DNA of 64,000 bases from Melastoma dodecandrum (taxonomy: Eukaryota > Streptophyta > Magnoliopsida > Myrtales > Melastomataceae), in NCBI GenBank assembly GCA_029817715.1, contig JARUPY010000544.1, forward strand, positions 33,504 to 97,503. The letters are read 5' to 3'. Below are positions 34,446 to 47,400 of this stretch, piece by piece. Every line of letters starts with the position of its first letter. Position 1 is the stretch's first letter. Under the pieces are notes generated by a model. The model did no database searches, was not told the DNA's origin, and worked only from the letters and a program-made list of their open reading frames with translations. The translations under genes and the position numbers were made by a program.

Positions 34446-34492
34446 GGTAATATTTATTTATTTTATTTTATTTTATTTTTTTATTTTTTACT
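34446..34492. repeat. TTTTA microsatellite (D1)
   Basis: Imperfect TTTTA/TTTAT repeats, also at about 58777-58823 in D2. Confidence 0.7.
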
Positions 34493-34688
34493 CCAATAAT
34501 GTCATCTTTCTGTGGGTGAATTATGTAGTGTTACCGTAAGTGATTTTGATAAATTCAAAATACAAAGCGACTGAAACTTTATTTATTTTTAATCGGCAAA
34601 CATGGTCAGAATAATTGATTTTAAAGACAGGTATAATTCTTACATAATTATTTGTTAGCATGTCATGATTCGGGTAAGTTGTGTTCAA

Positions 34689-34713
34689 CGGCTCGCTATG
34701 TTCGCCGTCATAG
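34689..34713. other. D1/E2 junction with LARD LTR remnant and palindromic filler
   Basis: Twenty bases, CGGCTCGCTATGTTCGCCGT (34689-34708), match the interior of the LARD LTR (about 1904-1923). They are followed by CATAG and then E2 sequence. CTCGCTATG and CATAGCGAG form a perfect 9 bp inverted repeat around an 8-base loop. In D2 the D block is instead followed by LARD LTR from its left part. Confidence 0.65.
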
Positions 34714-35690
34714 CGAGGGGATGCTCTGCCCAGTGTAAGCGAGCACTTTCTTTCTTTTTATTGTTCGAATTCGTTCATTTCCTCCCTCTAACCTTTGCCT
34801 CTTTTGTGTAGGATATAGCTGCAGGCCCTCCTGGAAATGAGGTCCATGAAGATCTTATGGACAACAGCTTTGTCCCAGAGGGGTCAGAGGAAGCGATTTC
34901 TGAGGGTTCATTAAATGCAATGGACCAACTCCGTACAGACTTCAAGTTCGTGCTCAGTTTCCTCCGCACTGATATCACTTATACGGAGGAGAGTTTTCAT
35001 CGATATGGGGATGCTCTGAATAGCATTATGCACTCCCCCTTAGAGATTGAGGACCAAATCTTTGCTTCAGGCTTGCTCGACAACAATACTGGCTGGCTTT
35101 TGATGCATACGAGGAGTTTCAATCCCTCAGCCGATCTGCCCAAGATTTTAAGAATCAGCGTGAACTCGCAAAGGCTCAGGTGAGGCAGGATATTGAACTC
35201 TTGGACAAGAAGATTAGACGCAATGACCAGCGCCTCGAAGTTGTCCGAGAAACGATGTTAAAGCTTGCCAAGCTGTAGAAGAAACTTTTCAAGTCCCAGT
35301 CCAAGCTCGAGAAGATGCGAGCCATGTGGACAGCCGCTACAGCACTGAGCCCTACATTTACTTTCCTTTTCTGAAGAGCTTTAATGTTGTACATTGAGGC
35401 TACGAAGATTCCCGAAACATATGATTCCCGATATCTTCAGGATTCTCTACTGTTTCTTCGGAGGGTTCAGAAACCTCTCGTTCCTTTACGAGGTTCACGA
35501 ACCTCTCTTGGTTACATTTCTTTTCATGGCTATAAATTGACATGATTTCCCTTCATGAGGACTCACGCCTTCAAAGCAAACATGTCTTGTCGTGATGTTG
35601 CTTGCTTCTTTTGAAACCTTCTCAAGATTTCAAAAGCCTAAGTTCACAACCTCACGTCCCTTGAAAGCCTAGGTCCACAACATCAGGCGG
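34714..35690 (+). pseudogene. E2: second copy of the coiled-coil gene, 5' exon missing
   Basis: Matches E1 from 28077 onward. The intron (about 34735-34811) and exon 2 are kept, the first exon is not. It shares the frameshift equivalent to 28460, has its own TAG near 35276 in the coiled-coil frame, and lacks about 200 bases equivalent to 28757-28950. It joins the Ogre partial copy at about 35691. Confidence 0.55.
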
Positions 35691-35941
35691 TTATGTAGAT
35701 CCCCATATTCTTCGTAAGTCGGTGTCAGTTCCAAAGTGCCAAATCTGAAGGTATAGCTCTCAGGATCCCAGCGAGCGACGAGATGCTGAAGCAGGAACCA
35801 GTCGACTTCTATGCGGATGAGGAGAAAGAGACCTCCAAGCTTTTGTTGCACGAACTCCCTTTCTGAGGGCCTGAGCACATCGAGCCACCGTCGAAGCAAA
35901 TCCGTAGATGGAACCCCCTTGCGTAGCGCTATTGACTCCAT
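35691..35941 (-). pseudogene. Ogre ORF1 N-terminal fragment (tandem copy)
   Basis: It starts with MESIALRKGVPSTDLLRRW and contains FRFGTLELTPTYEEYG, typical of the extra ORF upstream of gag in Ogre-like elements (similar to the DUF7745 domain in plant databases). The frame runs across the truncation into E2 DNA and ends about eight codons later, an accidental fusion. Confidence 0.7.
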
Positions 35942-36619
35942 GAGATCAACCTACAAGCTTGGACGTCATTCAATTGTAACGACAATCCAATCCAAATCCT
36001 AATATGAGGTGTATTTGCAGACGAGTTTTTTTTATGTTTGAAGAGTGATGACATTGAACAAATATGTTGATGCATCGACTATTGATCAACAGACACTCAT
36101 GCAGAATGAATGTGAATGAATGTAGAAACGCAAACAGGGAAGATAGGGAAGGGAGAAAAGGAATCGAGGAAACCCCCCGCAACCAACCCAACCCGCTGCA
36201 AAATGAACAAGGTTAGTTCTTACATATATCACATACAAAACATACCTGAGACCTGTCCCTGCACAGGTAACAGTCACTTAGTAACAAACAAATGCATATG
36301 CAGCGTCCGGTACCTGTATTGGACGAACAATACTAGACTCTCGGATGAAGGCTTCTAAACCTCCCTCGGACTGAGGAAGGCGGGGCCCCGACCAAAAACC
36401 ATACTGCAAATAGCAGCAGGCTGAGCCTCTCGGTGACCCCCCTAAAAATCCTAGCCCCGGGTTCGGGCACACCTAGACATGCCTAGGAAAGCGATAAACA
36501 AACACAACCATGAGAGCAGACAAAGGGCACCGAGCCAAGCAATTACATACGTAAACAAGAACTCCTCTTCGCATGTGGATTAAAAAAGTAAGAGTGTTCG
36601 AAAGGAATCCACATGCAGA

Positions 36620-36638
36620 GTCCCCAGCGGAGTCGCCA
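36620..36638 (-). other. Ogre primer-binding site (left, intact)
   Basis: On the minus strand, TGGCGACTCCGCTGGGGAC lies seven bases inside the LTR end. This is the primer-site type seen in Tat/Ogre elements. The right-hand copy at 50154-50172 has one change (GGCG to GGAG). Confidence 0.75.
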
Positions 36639-36645
36639 TCCGGGA

Positions 36646-38904
36646 TGTACGCACGCCTTCCGGCCTAGCACGCGCGCGGTAGTTCGGACGACCCGAGGAT
36701 CCGGGCCCGCTCCTTTAGAGTCTTCCGGTCGGCGTCGCGACTCGAGCGTCGAACGCTGCGGAAAAGACCGAGGGGGTCCCTCCTTCGATTCCTAATCGGG
36801 TCTGCCAAGACTTTTCGCCGATCGTCTCCATGCTCCTTAAGAGGCGACGGGCGAAAAGGAGCGCATGGTCCGAGGAGGAAGCTTCAGGAGTTTCCAAGAG
36901 CGGCTCGCGTCGCCGTCACCTATCCAAAATGACTTCGTAAAAAAGGAGTTTTTTAAATTATACGGAGTCGCCACCGACTTAGTTTTTAAAAGCTTGGTTT
37001 AAGTTGGAAAACCAGAGTAGATTCGGGGATTCCTAATTACTAACTCTTACATCTAAACATGCGAAGAAATGGCGTTTGCTCCAAAAGTTTGCTTTTGGTT
37101 AACGCGCGTTGGACCCGATCCAGGCATGACTCCGGACTCATGTCATTGTTTTACGGGCGCTGGACTCGATTTAGGCGTTGGACCCGAACTCATGTGTATT
37201 TGTTTAACAGTCACATGCGACAAAAATCCTAAGGGGGCCTAACAGGATGCACCACAACACTCACAAACAATAATTTAGATAAAAGAGAGCGGGGAAGGGT
37301 GGTGACTGCAGGCCTATACAATTGGGCCCGCAGCCCGTTACATGTGTAAATGAGTAATTCGGGGAGGCCCGCACCTCCCCTTTGTACCTTCGGTTTGTCG
37401 GTTGGGGCCGTCTAGAGCGTTTCCACTTCGGTCCACCGTGCATCATCTTGAAGTTGAAAAAAAAACGGAAGCGAACGATGTGAGGTGTTTGAGCCCACCG
37501 ACCTTCAATATGTCTCAAACGTCACTCGGATTGACGAGATTGTATTTTCTCATGCGAAAACATCAAGATAGGAAAATGATTAGTAAATAGTAATATATAC
37601 ATGATAAACGCGATGATCATGGACTTAGAAACATATCAATGACATCAAGCAAGTTCAAGACATGATGGAAAATCATGCGTAATTGAATGATTCTCAACCG
37701 CGGCAGCTTTAGTGCCTTTCAAAAAAACATGCATAACTTTCTGCTCAATTCATGAAAATGTGCATATTTATACTTGGAAGAAAGCTCTTCAAGTCAGTAA
37801 TCCAATAGTGCAAGTTTCAAGTCAATCTAAGGTCTGTAACGAAAGTTATGAACGAAAGAGTAAGATCTCCACATGTAGATCCGAGCTCCGACAGTTTTGC
37901 CGCCTTTCAGAAAAATGTGTATAACTTTTAGCTTAGTTCACGAAAATAAGCTTACTTATACTCAGAAAAAAAGTTCTTGATGTCAGGCATCTAATGGCGT
38001 AAGTTTTAGGTCAATACGATTTCCAAAAAAGAAAGTAATGAATAAAAGAGTGGACTGTCGACATGTAGATCCGAGCCTATAAGTCTTCGGATTCGTCGAA
38101 AACACTCCATTCATATCTAAATGCCATGTCATTTTAAAACCACTAAAAATTTGTACATGAAACATCATATATAGCTAGTGTGACATGTCTAGAGTATATT
38201 TGAAGTTCGATGTATGGCGAAAATGCGAACGGTCATGTCCAAACATGTGAAACTCGGTCGTTTGTAACCAGTACAATGTTTCATTCGAAAATCCTAGGTT
38301 AGGAACTCAAATTTAGTATGGTTGGTGTCCTTAGAACCGTGTTTAAGTTAGGAATCAAATGCAAGTAGTTTTGCGCGATTCCGATAAGTACACAAAAAGG
38401 TATAGAGCAGAAATCGAAGGCTGCGCAGACAGATCTGAAACATGTTTGGACTTACCGAGCTATTTTGGCTCGATGGGAAGGCTGTAATACATCCCAACAT
38501 GCCAGGACGTCGAAGGGGAGGGGATGTGAGAATCTTGGCCTGCTTGTGCGACCACAGGATGTCTCCGGGAGTTGGTTCTTGGCTGTCTAATCCTTGCGGC
38601 TTGGTCGAGAGGCTCGTCGGGAGGAAAGGGGAAGTTCAAAGAACGCTTAGAGGGGGGGAGCTTTTTTTTTGTACGTCCGTCTCTCCCTTTTTTTGTGTGT
38701 GTGTGTGTATCTCTTCTATATAACATTTGAAAGTCATAAAATTTTGCAAGTTGAAACGTCTGAAGGGGGGGAGCGTTTCCATCTATCCCTGCGTCTTCTG
38801 TAACGTTTGTATGTGCTCCCGTCTTGGATGTAAATTTTATTTAATGCAATTAAGGGAATCAAATGAAATATTTCAGAATAGGAAAGGATATTTGAGGTAT
38901 TACA
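36646..38904 (-). mobile_element. Ogre LTR, left (3' LTR of the full element)
   Basis: 2259 bases, TGTAATACC... to ...GTACA on the minus strand, near-identical to 50180-52426. A purine tract (GGGAGGAAATCT-like on plus; AAGGAGGGGCAAAC on minus) directly abuts its start at 38905, as expected of a polypurine tract. A TATATAA box is at 38717-38723 on the minus strand, about 185 bases into the LTR. Confidence 0.88.
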
Positions 38905-40688
38905 GTTTGCCCCTCCTTGGGAGGAAATCTGAAAAGATTTTCTCACAAGGATATCATAAATACCTCAAATTATGTTTCGGGGTCATCATTGGCCAACATG
39001 TATCCTGAGAGCTCATCAAAAAGATCATTAGCAATGATAAAGATTTCATGAGACACAAGGTAATCAAGCATGTATGATTACGACGTTTATGATTTCCCTC
39101 TAAAGACTTGCTTCTGAATGAGATATGAGAAGGAGTTTTTGGTTCCTCACAGTGTTTATTCTTACTTTTGAAGAGTATCTAGGTGGGTTTGCAGAATTCC
39201 TTTGACTTGGATGCTCATGTACTAGTCGAAGGAGTCTTTGTCTAGGTTGTAAGGTGGCTTTGGCAGAAGGCCTCTAGATTGGAGGTAAATTCGTTGTTTA
39301 AAAGAATGAGTCTAACTACCTCATTGGAAGCTACTTAACAGTAAAGCTTTCACCATTCAAGCTAATTCTCCATCGTTCAGACAGCTCGCCAGTTTATGCA
39401 TTCCGTTGGGGATGAATGATTGGCTTACTAGTAAGTGCTGATGATCCGTTTTGGGAATATGACACCTTTGCTTTTGCGACCGTCAATGTCGGCCCTTGTG
39501 TTTTATTATGCACTTTTGACTTTCATCTTTGCGCCAATTCTGCTTTTTCTTTGTTGAATCGTAGGAATTTGCACTGCCTTCTTTCTCTTGTCAGTTTATT
39601 GATCTTCTCTTGGAGATGCTTTGGACTCTTTGGGAATTTGTATTTATTGTTGTAGAAATTTCATCCTTGGGGACAACTTAACTGACAAGCTCGACCGTTC
39701 ATGGTGCCACTTCGCTTGAACCTTAAGGAAGTATTGCCTCTATGTTCCATTGCTTCCAGTTCCTAACTACAGGATCTCCTTTAACCTCAATATGAGGTGG
39801 TCCTTAGACTCTGTGGGAGTAGAGTATGTAGAAACTTCAAATTTGGCTCGGAAAAAGGGTTATCAATGGTTGATGTTCTATGTTTGGGATAGAGAAGAAA
39901 TGCTCAATCTCATTCTAGTTTGAGTATCTTTTGTCAAAGGATTCCTTGTCCACCCAGATGCTTGTGTGGGTGAACCCTAATAGTGTTTGCACTCATTACT
40001 TTGGGTAGGTGTTTAGGAGGAGGTTTGCCTTCTCCACTCTCGATCAGAAGCATTCTTATTATCAAAAATATTTTTTATGAAAATGGGTACACAAAATGAA
40101 TGGGTTCAGGTACGCAAACCTCTTTGGAGACATCATATTGAAGTGGTGCTCTTATGCAATCTTCGCAGGGAAAGTGTTTGTACTTTCATGCCCCAGTTAT
40201 GTTCTTTGATATTAGACGGAACAGTTTCCACCCGACCATCCACGCCGTTGCCTAGGAGTTTGTACCGTACTGTGCAGATGCCCATGTGCCTACATAGTGT
40301 GGGGAAATGAGGCATGACTCCAGCTGGAAAAATGGAGGTGTAACTCCATCTGGGGAATGATCAGAAATTTTATTAGAGAGCAGTGTAAATGAAACTCCCT
40401 TTTGGTATGGTCATACTTGGTGACAACAAAGGCAATTTCGAAGCTTTGGTTCGAAATTTTCCACCCGACCGCCCGCGCCTTTGTCTGTAATGTAGGACAA
40501 ATAACAAGTGAACTCATGTAACTTGTTTCTTTTAAAATGAAGTTTGTTCATGTGACTTCATTTATATGAAAGGCGAAGTCGAGTTTTGATACTTTCCTTT
40601 TTGTGTTTCGTCATTGCATCTTCGTCCAAAGGAATCAAAGGATTGACGAAACTACCACAAATCTTTGGCTTGAAGTTTTGCCACCCAT
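38905..40688 (-). other. Ogre 3' untranslated region
   Basis: 1.8 kb between the integrase stop and the 3' LTR, without credible frames. Long non-coding tails are usual for Ogre elements. It begins at the LTR with the polypurine tract AAGGAGGGGCAAAC (minus strand). Confidence 0.65.
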
Positions 40689-43600
40689 TTAAGTGTAGTA
40701 ACGTCGGAGAGCGTCCGCATTGATTGGTTGTGACAGTTCTCCTCCATCCATCTTTGTTAGGATGGTAGCTCCTCCTGAGAAAGCGTGCTTGACGATGAAT
40801 GGTCCCTCGTAGTTTGGAGCAAATTTTCCCCTAGGATCTTTGACATTTGGAAGGATCCGTTTAAGGACGAATTCTCCTGGTTTGTACTTGACCTCTTTGA
40901 CCTTTTTGTTGAATGCCCTGGACATGCGTTGTTGATAACATTGCATGTGATCGATTGCGGCAAGTCGTTTCTCATCAATGAAGTCGAGGTGGGCGAGCTG
41001 GTGATTGGCCTTCTCTTCCTCGGTCAAGTTGCTTTGGGACAAGATCCGGAGAGTAGGTAGCTTGACCTCAGCTGGAATGACGGCTTGAGCGCCATAGACA
41101 AGTTCAAACGGAGTTGCCCCAGTCGAAGTGCGCATCATAGTCCGGTAGGCGAGTAATGCGAAAGGGAGCTTCTCGTGCTAATCGCGATATGTGATCGCCG
41201 TCTTCTGAAGAATCCTTTTCATGTTTTTGTTGGCAGCTTCGACTGCACCATTCATTTGTGGACGGTATGGTGAAGAGTTGAGGTGTTTGATTCGAAATTC
41301 AGTGCATAGAGTATTCATTTGTTTGCCATTGAAGTTTGTGCCGTTGTTGGTGACGAGCAGCTCTGGAACTCCGTATCTGGCGATGATGTTTGCCCGCATG
41401 AAACGCATGATCTTATTCGGGGTGACTTCCTTGAAAGATTGTGCTTCGATCCATTTAGTGAAGTAGTCGATGGCAACTAATATGAACCGATGCCCGTTTG
41501 ATGCCTTGGGATTAATCGGTCCGATGACGTCCATGCCCCACATTGAGAATGGCCACGGTTCGAACAGTGGGTAGAGCCTTGTTGGAGGGACATGCACCTT
41601 GTTGCTGCATATCTGACATTTGTGGCAGGTTTTGACGTATTTGATACAGTCGGCCTCGGTTTTGAGCCAATAGTATCCCTGACACATGATCTTCTGAGCT
41701 AGAGCATAGCCGTTCATGTGTGGTCCCCAAACGCCTTCATGGACTTCGAAGATGATGGCTTGGGCTTCCTGTTCCGTGATACACCGCATGAGGGCTGTCG
41801 TGAATGACTTCTTGTAGAGCACGCCACCATTGAGGAAGTAGCTCCTTGCAATCCTCCTGATGAATTTGCGTTCCTTTCCTGTGCTACCTTGGGGAAAAGT
41901 GCCCATTTCTAGGAAAGCTTTGATGTCTGCAAACCACGGTGGTGAGTCCTTAGAATGGCAAGGCTCGACATGCATGTAACTCGGGTCTTCGGCGATGTCG
42001 ATGCGAAGAGGCTCTATGTCCATTTCTCCTGCTAATGGAATCATTGATGCAAGAACAGCAAGAGCGTCGGCGAAATGATTATCTGCCCGTGGGAGGTAAT
42101 TGAATTCGATATCAATGAATTGGCGTGCTAGAGTTTGTAGGTAATCCTGATATGGGATGAGCTTTGGATCGCGTGTACGCCATGCCCTGTTTGTCTGGGA
42201 GATAATGAGTGCCGAATCTCCATGAACGTCAAGAAATCGGACTCGCATGTCAAGTGCACGTAATAGGCCGAGGATGCACGCTTCATATTCAGCAATGTTG
42301 TTTGTGCAGGGGAAGGTGACTTTAGCAGCTGTTGGATAGTATTGTCCATCTGGGGATATCACTACTGCTCCGATGCCTGAACCAGAAGAGTTGACAGCGC
42401 CGTCAAAATACATTGTCCATCTTTGTTGTAGCTCGGTGAGGAAGATGTTTTCGTCTGGCAATATAATTTCCAAAGGCGAATTGTCTGTCCTTGGATATTC
42501 CGCAATGTGATCAACGATTGTTCTTCCTTTAATTGACTTTGTTGAGTGGAATCTGATGTCGAATTCAGCTAGCTGCAACTGCCATTTTGAGACTCTTCCG
42601 ATCAGTGTTGGTTTGTCAAAGAGGTATTTGAGGGGATCGCTCTCGGAAACTAGTAAAATCTCATAATGGAGGGTGTATTGCCGGAGTCGATGTAGCACCC
42701 AAACGAGTGCGCAACAGGTACGTTCTGACACCGTGTACCGAGACTCGCAATCCGTGAATTTCTTGCTTAAGTAATACACCGCGTGTTCCTCTGTGCCTGA
42801 CAGTTGTTGGGCAAGCATGACTCCAAATGACTCTTCTCGAACTGTGAGGTAGAGCGTGAGAGGGTGCCCCGGCTTTGGCGGGATGAGAACGGGTGGTTTT
42901 GTTAGGTAGGCCTTTATCTGTTCGAACGCAGTTTTGCAATCATCATCCCATTCGAACTTGACATCTTTCCTTAGTTTCTTGAACAACGGTTTGCATGTAT
43001 CTGCCAAGTTAGATATGAACCTTCCAATGTAATTGACGCGACCCATGAAACCCCGAATCTCCTTAACTGACTTTGGTGCTGGGAGATCGCGAATTGCCTT
43101 GATTTTGTCGAGGTCGATTTCGATGCCTTTGCTGCTGACAACAAATCCTAGAAGTTTGTCTGACGTTGCCCCGAAGATGCATTTAGCTGGATTGAGACGA
43201 AGCTTATACTTGAGAAGTCGTTCAAATAGCTTGCGGAGAACAACAGTGTGGTCTTTTTCTGCTCTGGATTTTGCAATCATATCGTCGACGTAAACTTCAA
43301 TTTCTCAGTGCATCATATCATGGAACAGGACCACCATTGCGCGTTGATAAGTTGCCCCAGCGTTCTTGAGTCCGTAGGGCATGACCCGGTAACAGAACGT
43401 GCCCCATGGTGTTGTGAAAGTCGTTTTCTCCTTGTCTTCTTCGGCCATACGTATTTGATTGTACCCAGAGAATCCATCCATGAAAGAAAATCTGTTGAAA
43501 CCAGCAGTATTGTCTACTAGCAGGTCGATGTGCGGTAGAGGGAAGTCCTCTTTGGGACTTGCTTTGTTAAGGTCGCGATAGTCGACGCAGACTCGAACCT

Positions 43601-44091
43601 TCCCGTTTTTCTTGATGACGGGGACAATGTTGGCGACCCATTGTGGGTACTTGGCTACCTCGATGAAGTTGACCTTGAGGAGTTTGTCGACCTCTTCCTT
43701 GATCGCTAGAGCTAGCTCGGGCTTGTACCGGCGTTGTTTTTGCTTGGTGGGACAGATTAGTGGATCAGTGGGGATTTTGTGCTCCACTATCTCCGGGTCT
43801 TGTCCTGGCATATCTGCGTACGTCCAAGCGAAGATATCTGAAAATTCCTTGAGTAGGTTGACGATACTCTCGGCCTCATCTGTTGGGAGATCAGCCCCAA
43901 TATGTTGCTCCTTAGGCTCGTCATCCGTTCCGATGTTGATTGATCTGGGTTCTTGTAATGTCATCTCCTTTGGTTCCTCATGTCGTTGGAGACCTAGCTC
44001 GAGACCATGGTAGCCTTCGAGGGATCTCGGGTTATCTATGACCACCCCGTCATGTTCTGGGGTATTTTCAGGTATGTCCGAAGCGCCGTTC
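40689..44091 (-). pseudogene. pol: Ogre pol: RT, two RNases H, integrase; three-codon decay
   Basis: One continuous minus-strand frame except for TGA at 43305-43307 (a CGA Arg codon would fit) and TAG at 41178-41180 (a TGG Trp codon would fit). The reverse transcriptase keeps YVDD (43295-43280). The first RNase H is followed by the archaeal type with YFDGA, AEYEAC, HGDSAL and HFADAL. The integrase zinc finger shows H...H...CHKCQIC. The first catalytic Asp (GMDVIGP) and the Glu (GAVEAANK) are present, but the second reads VTNNGTNF, with Asn for Asp. The C-terminal GPF-type domain ends at 40689. Length and order are normal. Confidence 0.92.
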
Positions 44092-44409
44092 CTGCATGTA
44101 AGAAACAAGTCAAGGTCGTGGTTGTAGCTGAATTACATGAAATTTGAAGTATTATACGACATGACAACTATTATAAGTCAAACATTCTAAAACAAAAATA
44201 AAAATAAAACGTTGTGGGATCAGGCCTCAGCGGGGCCCTCGTTGTTTCCTCAGATTCGCCCTTTATCATCAGCGTCCCGATCCCACAGACACTAACTAAA
44301 GTCGCGTTACATACGGACAACATTGCTAGTCCGCGACCAGAATGTAGCAAGGTAATTTATTCTAGACACGATTATTCTAAATGCAAAAAAGTAAAGTTGG
44401 AAAGGTTCA
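44092..44409 (-). other. Ogre intron between protease and RT
   Basis: 318 bases with a GTGAAC donor after the codons for PLEG and a pyrimidine-rich acceptor TTCTTACATGCAG. Removing it joins gag-pro to pol in frame (GAA GG|G AAC), giving one gag-pro-pol frame. Without splicing, gag-pro stops three bases into the intron. Introns at this place are an established feature of Ogre elements. Confidence 0.8.
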
Positions 44410-47400
44410 CCCTTCGAGCGGCATATCTGACTCAGTTGGGTTCGACGCTTCCATCATGTTGATTTCTTCTTCGGGCTCTTGTGCTTCAATCCTCATACCC
44501 TCCATCTGTTCGGAGAGGATCTCGCCTTCCATTGTCGTTGCTGACGAACGAACAAAAAGGATAGCTGACTTGCCGCCAGCGCGCATGTCGTTGCCTTTGG
44601 ATCCAATAGCGCGTGTCCCCACCTGGGTAGGTATGTCAATCGGATGTCGGATGCCTTGCCCTTGAGCTCCGAGTCCTTGACGAGGCTGGTATCCGAATCT
44701 GATGAACTGTCGAGCAGCGCTGCGGTTGCCCCGGCCCAGTAGGGGATCTGACCTGAAGTCCCTCCTGACTATGTTTACCATCTCGAACGCTTGAGTTGTC
44801 GATGGTTCGCCAGTTGCTTCTCCAACGTACGACATGTCAATTTCATGGCACAATTCCATGGTACACTCCCCTTTGACTGTGATGAGCTTGCCATCTGAAG
44901 GAAAACGAACCTTCTGGTGCAGAGTCGAAGGGATTGCCCCGGCTTGACGGATCCACGGACATCCTAGCAGCATGTTGAAGGATACGGCAGTCTCAAGAAT
45001 TTGGAATGCGGAGGAGAAGAGAGTGGGCCCCACTTTGATCTCTAGGGTCACCTCGCCATGGGCCTGACGTTTTGCGCCGTCAAAAGCTCGAATGGTCAGG
45101 CTGAAAGGTGGGAGTTTCTCCACGTTGATACCGAGCTTATGAGCCACATCAAGTGGGATGATGTTGACTCCAGACCCTCCGTCGATGAGCACCTTGGAAA
45201 CAATAGTATCACGGCATTTAAGCGTGACGAACAAAGCGCTGTTGTGGTCCCGTCCTCCTTCTGGGAGGTCATCTTCCGAGAAGGTGATGGCATTGTTTGC
45301 CAACATGCCGTTCATGTACGAGTCCAGCGCGTTGACCTCAATTTCTTCCGGTACGTATACTTCGGTCAGAAACTTCTCCAACATCTCCCTGTGCTTGTCA
45401 GAAGAATGGATCAAATCGAAGAGGGAGATATGGGCGGGTTGCTTCTTCAGTTGCTCGACAATATTGTAGTCGCTTTCTTTCCCCAAGTAGATCACCTTGC
45501 GAATTTGCTCATTCGACGGCCCCTTGGGCTTTGAAGATTCAGGTTGCAGTTGGGGCTCGGGAGCCGGCACTACTCTTCTTGAACGGGTGATGAGCTCGAC
45601 TTCTGGGCTGGGTGTCATGCTACTTGGACCAATGACAATTGGACTCCTTGGTTCCATCTGTATCAGTGCAGGTGCTTGTAGTGGCATCTCCAGTTGCGCT
45701 GGACCTAATGGGATGTAGACATATGATACTCGAGGGAGTACATGGGGGAAGATGTCCGGTATAGCGGCATGCATCTGTAGAGGGTGATTATCTCCTCCGT
45801 AGGATCCACGTCCACGTCCACGTCCTCGGCCTGGGCCTCGTCCTCGACCACGATTGGACTCGATCATGTTGATATATTCTTCTCCTTCAGACTCTTGCGG
45901 CTTGACCCCTATATCATCCACCTTCTCAAAATCAGACTTCTTTTGCTTTCTCGGAGGTTGTACTTTAGTTCTAGGTGGAAAAATTGGAACCCGGAAGTGT
46001 GTTTTCTCGGCCTGTCTAATATATACCGACATGAGATTCAGGGGTACAGCCACATTGGGTGGTATAGAGTGAGTGCGCATGCGTGGTCGGCGTCTCCAGC
46101 TTCGTCCTTGATTGACCTCAGTTACATTGGCATGTTCAGTGATCTCTTGCTCCACCTCATGTAAATGCACCTCTTCTTCATGATCAGTCAGTGGTGCGAA
46201 AGGGTTTGCCCCGACATAGTTGACGTGCTCGGGCAATGGGTTGCTCACGACATTTGGAGTTGTGGCCGGTGTTGCGAACGTGATGGCGCCGTCGTCCAAC
46301 AAGTTCTGAATTTTAAACTTGAGCACGATGCAGTCCTTGGTGTCGTGCCCCAGTGCTCCGGAGTGATATTGACAACTCGCCTTGGGGTTGTAGCCGAAAG
46401 AGGAAGGGTTGGTCGATTTAGGGTCTACGGGTGAGATGAAGCCCATGTCTCTCAGCCGTGTGAACATTACATCTAATGGATCGGTAGTCGGAACAAGGTC
46501 CTCCAATCTGCGTTGGGGACGCTCTTGCCGTGCAGGCCTTGGCTGCTGGTGCATCGTCACGGGAGCGGTCGGTCTAGGATTGGCCACCACAGGCACATGG
46601 GGACTAAAGGTAACTGCGGCGTATGACCTTGGCGCATATGAAGTCGGCGGTACCGCTGCCTTATTGTGCTCTGCAGCCGCGACGAGCTCCTTGGGCTTTG
46701 GTTTGACGGCTGGCTTTACTGTAGGGGGAGGAATTAGCCCATCCCGGCTTGCCCCATCGAGTTTATCGGCATTGATGACCGCTTGGGCGAAGGTTGTGAT
46801 GGTCTGACCAATCATGTATGGTAAATACTCGCTCTAGAAGAGTTGGAAGAACTCATCCATCAGCTCTTTTTCTTTCAAAGCTGGTTTAATTTGTGAAGCC
46901 ATCTCCCTGAACCGATAAGCAAATTGTTTAATGTCCTCAGAGCGGTACCTTTTCAGTTTCCGCAAATCTGAAATCGTGGGTGCCATTTCTACATTGAAGC
47001 TGTAGTAATTGAGAAAGTCGAGAGCCAACTCCCTGAATGTTGCATACTGGCTCACATCCTTGGTGTAATACCAGTGCAAAGCCGACTCCGCTAAGCTCTC
47101 TTGGATCATGGCGATGCGAAACTTATCATCTACCGGGTATACAGCAATCTTGTGGTAGAAGTGTTTCAAATGTAACTCCGAGCAGCCATTTCCACGAAAC
47201 TTCTCAAATTCAGGCATTTTGAATTTCGGCGGGACTTGAATCTGGGGGACATGGTAGTTGGCATATTCCCAGTTGTGAGCCTGGTTCCCCTGAATGGCAT
47301 TGAGGCGCTCCTCCATTCTCGCCATACGACGCGCCTCCTCTTCTTGTATCGAGGCAATTTTAGCTTCGAGCCTTGTCTCAAAAGCATTGGCCTGCTGTTG

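Larger units (their letters stand above)
35691..36645 (-). mobile_element. Truncated tandem copy of the Ogre 5' internal region
   Basis: On the minus strand this continues from the left LTR (36646-38904) through a perfect primer-binding site and leader into the first ~85 codons of ORF1, then stops at 35691. It matches 49220-50179. A normal 3' LTR would be followed by host DNA, so this is an LTR shared by two head-to-tail elements, the left one truncated. Confidence 0.8.

Noticed and set aside
45058..45534. Long plus-strand frames opposite Ogre gag-pro and pol
   Set aside because: They are antisense shadows of well-supported minus-strand domains and contain no domain of their own.
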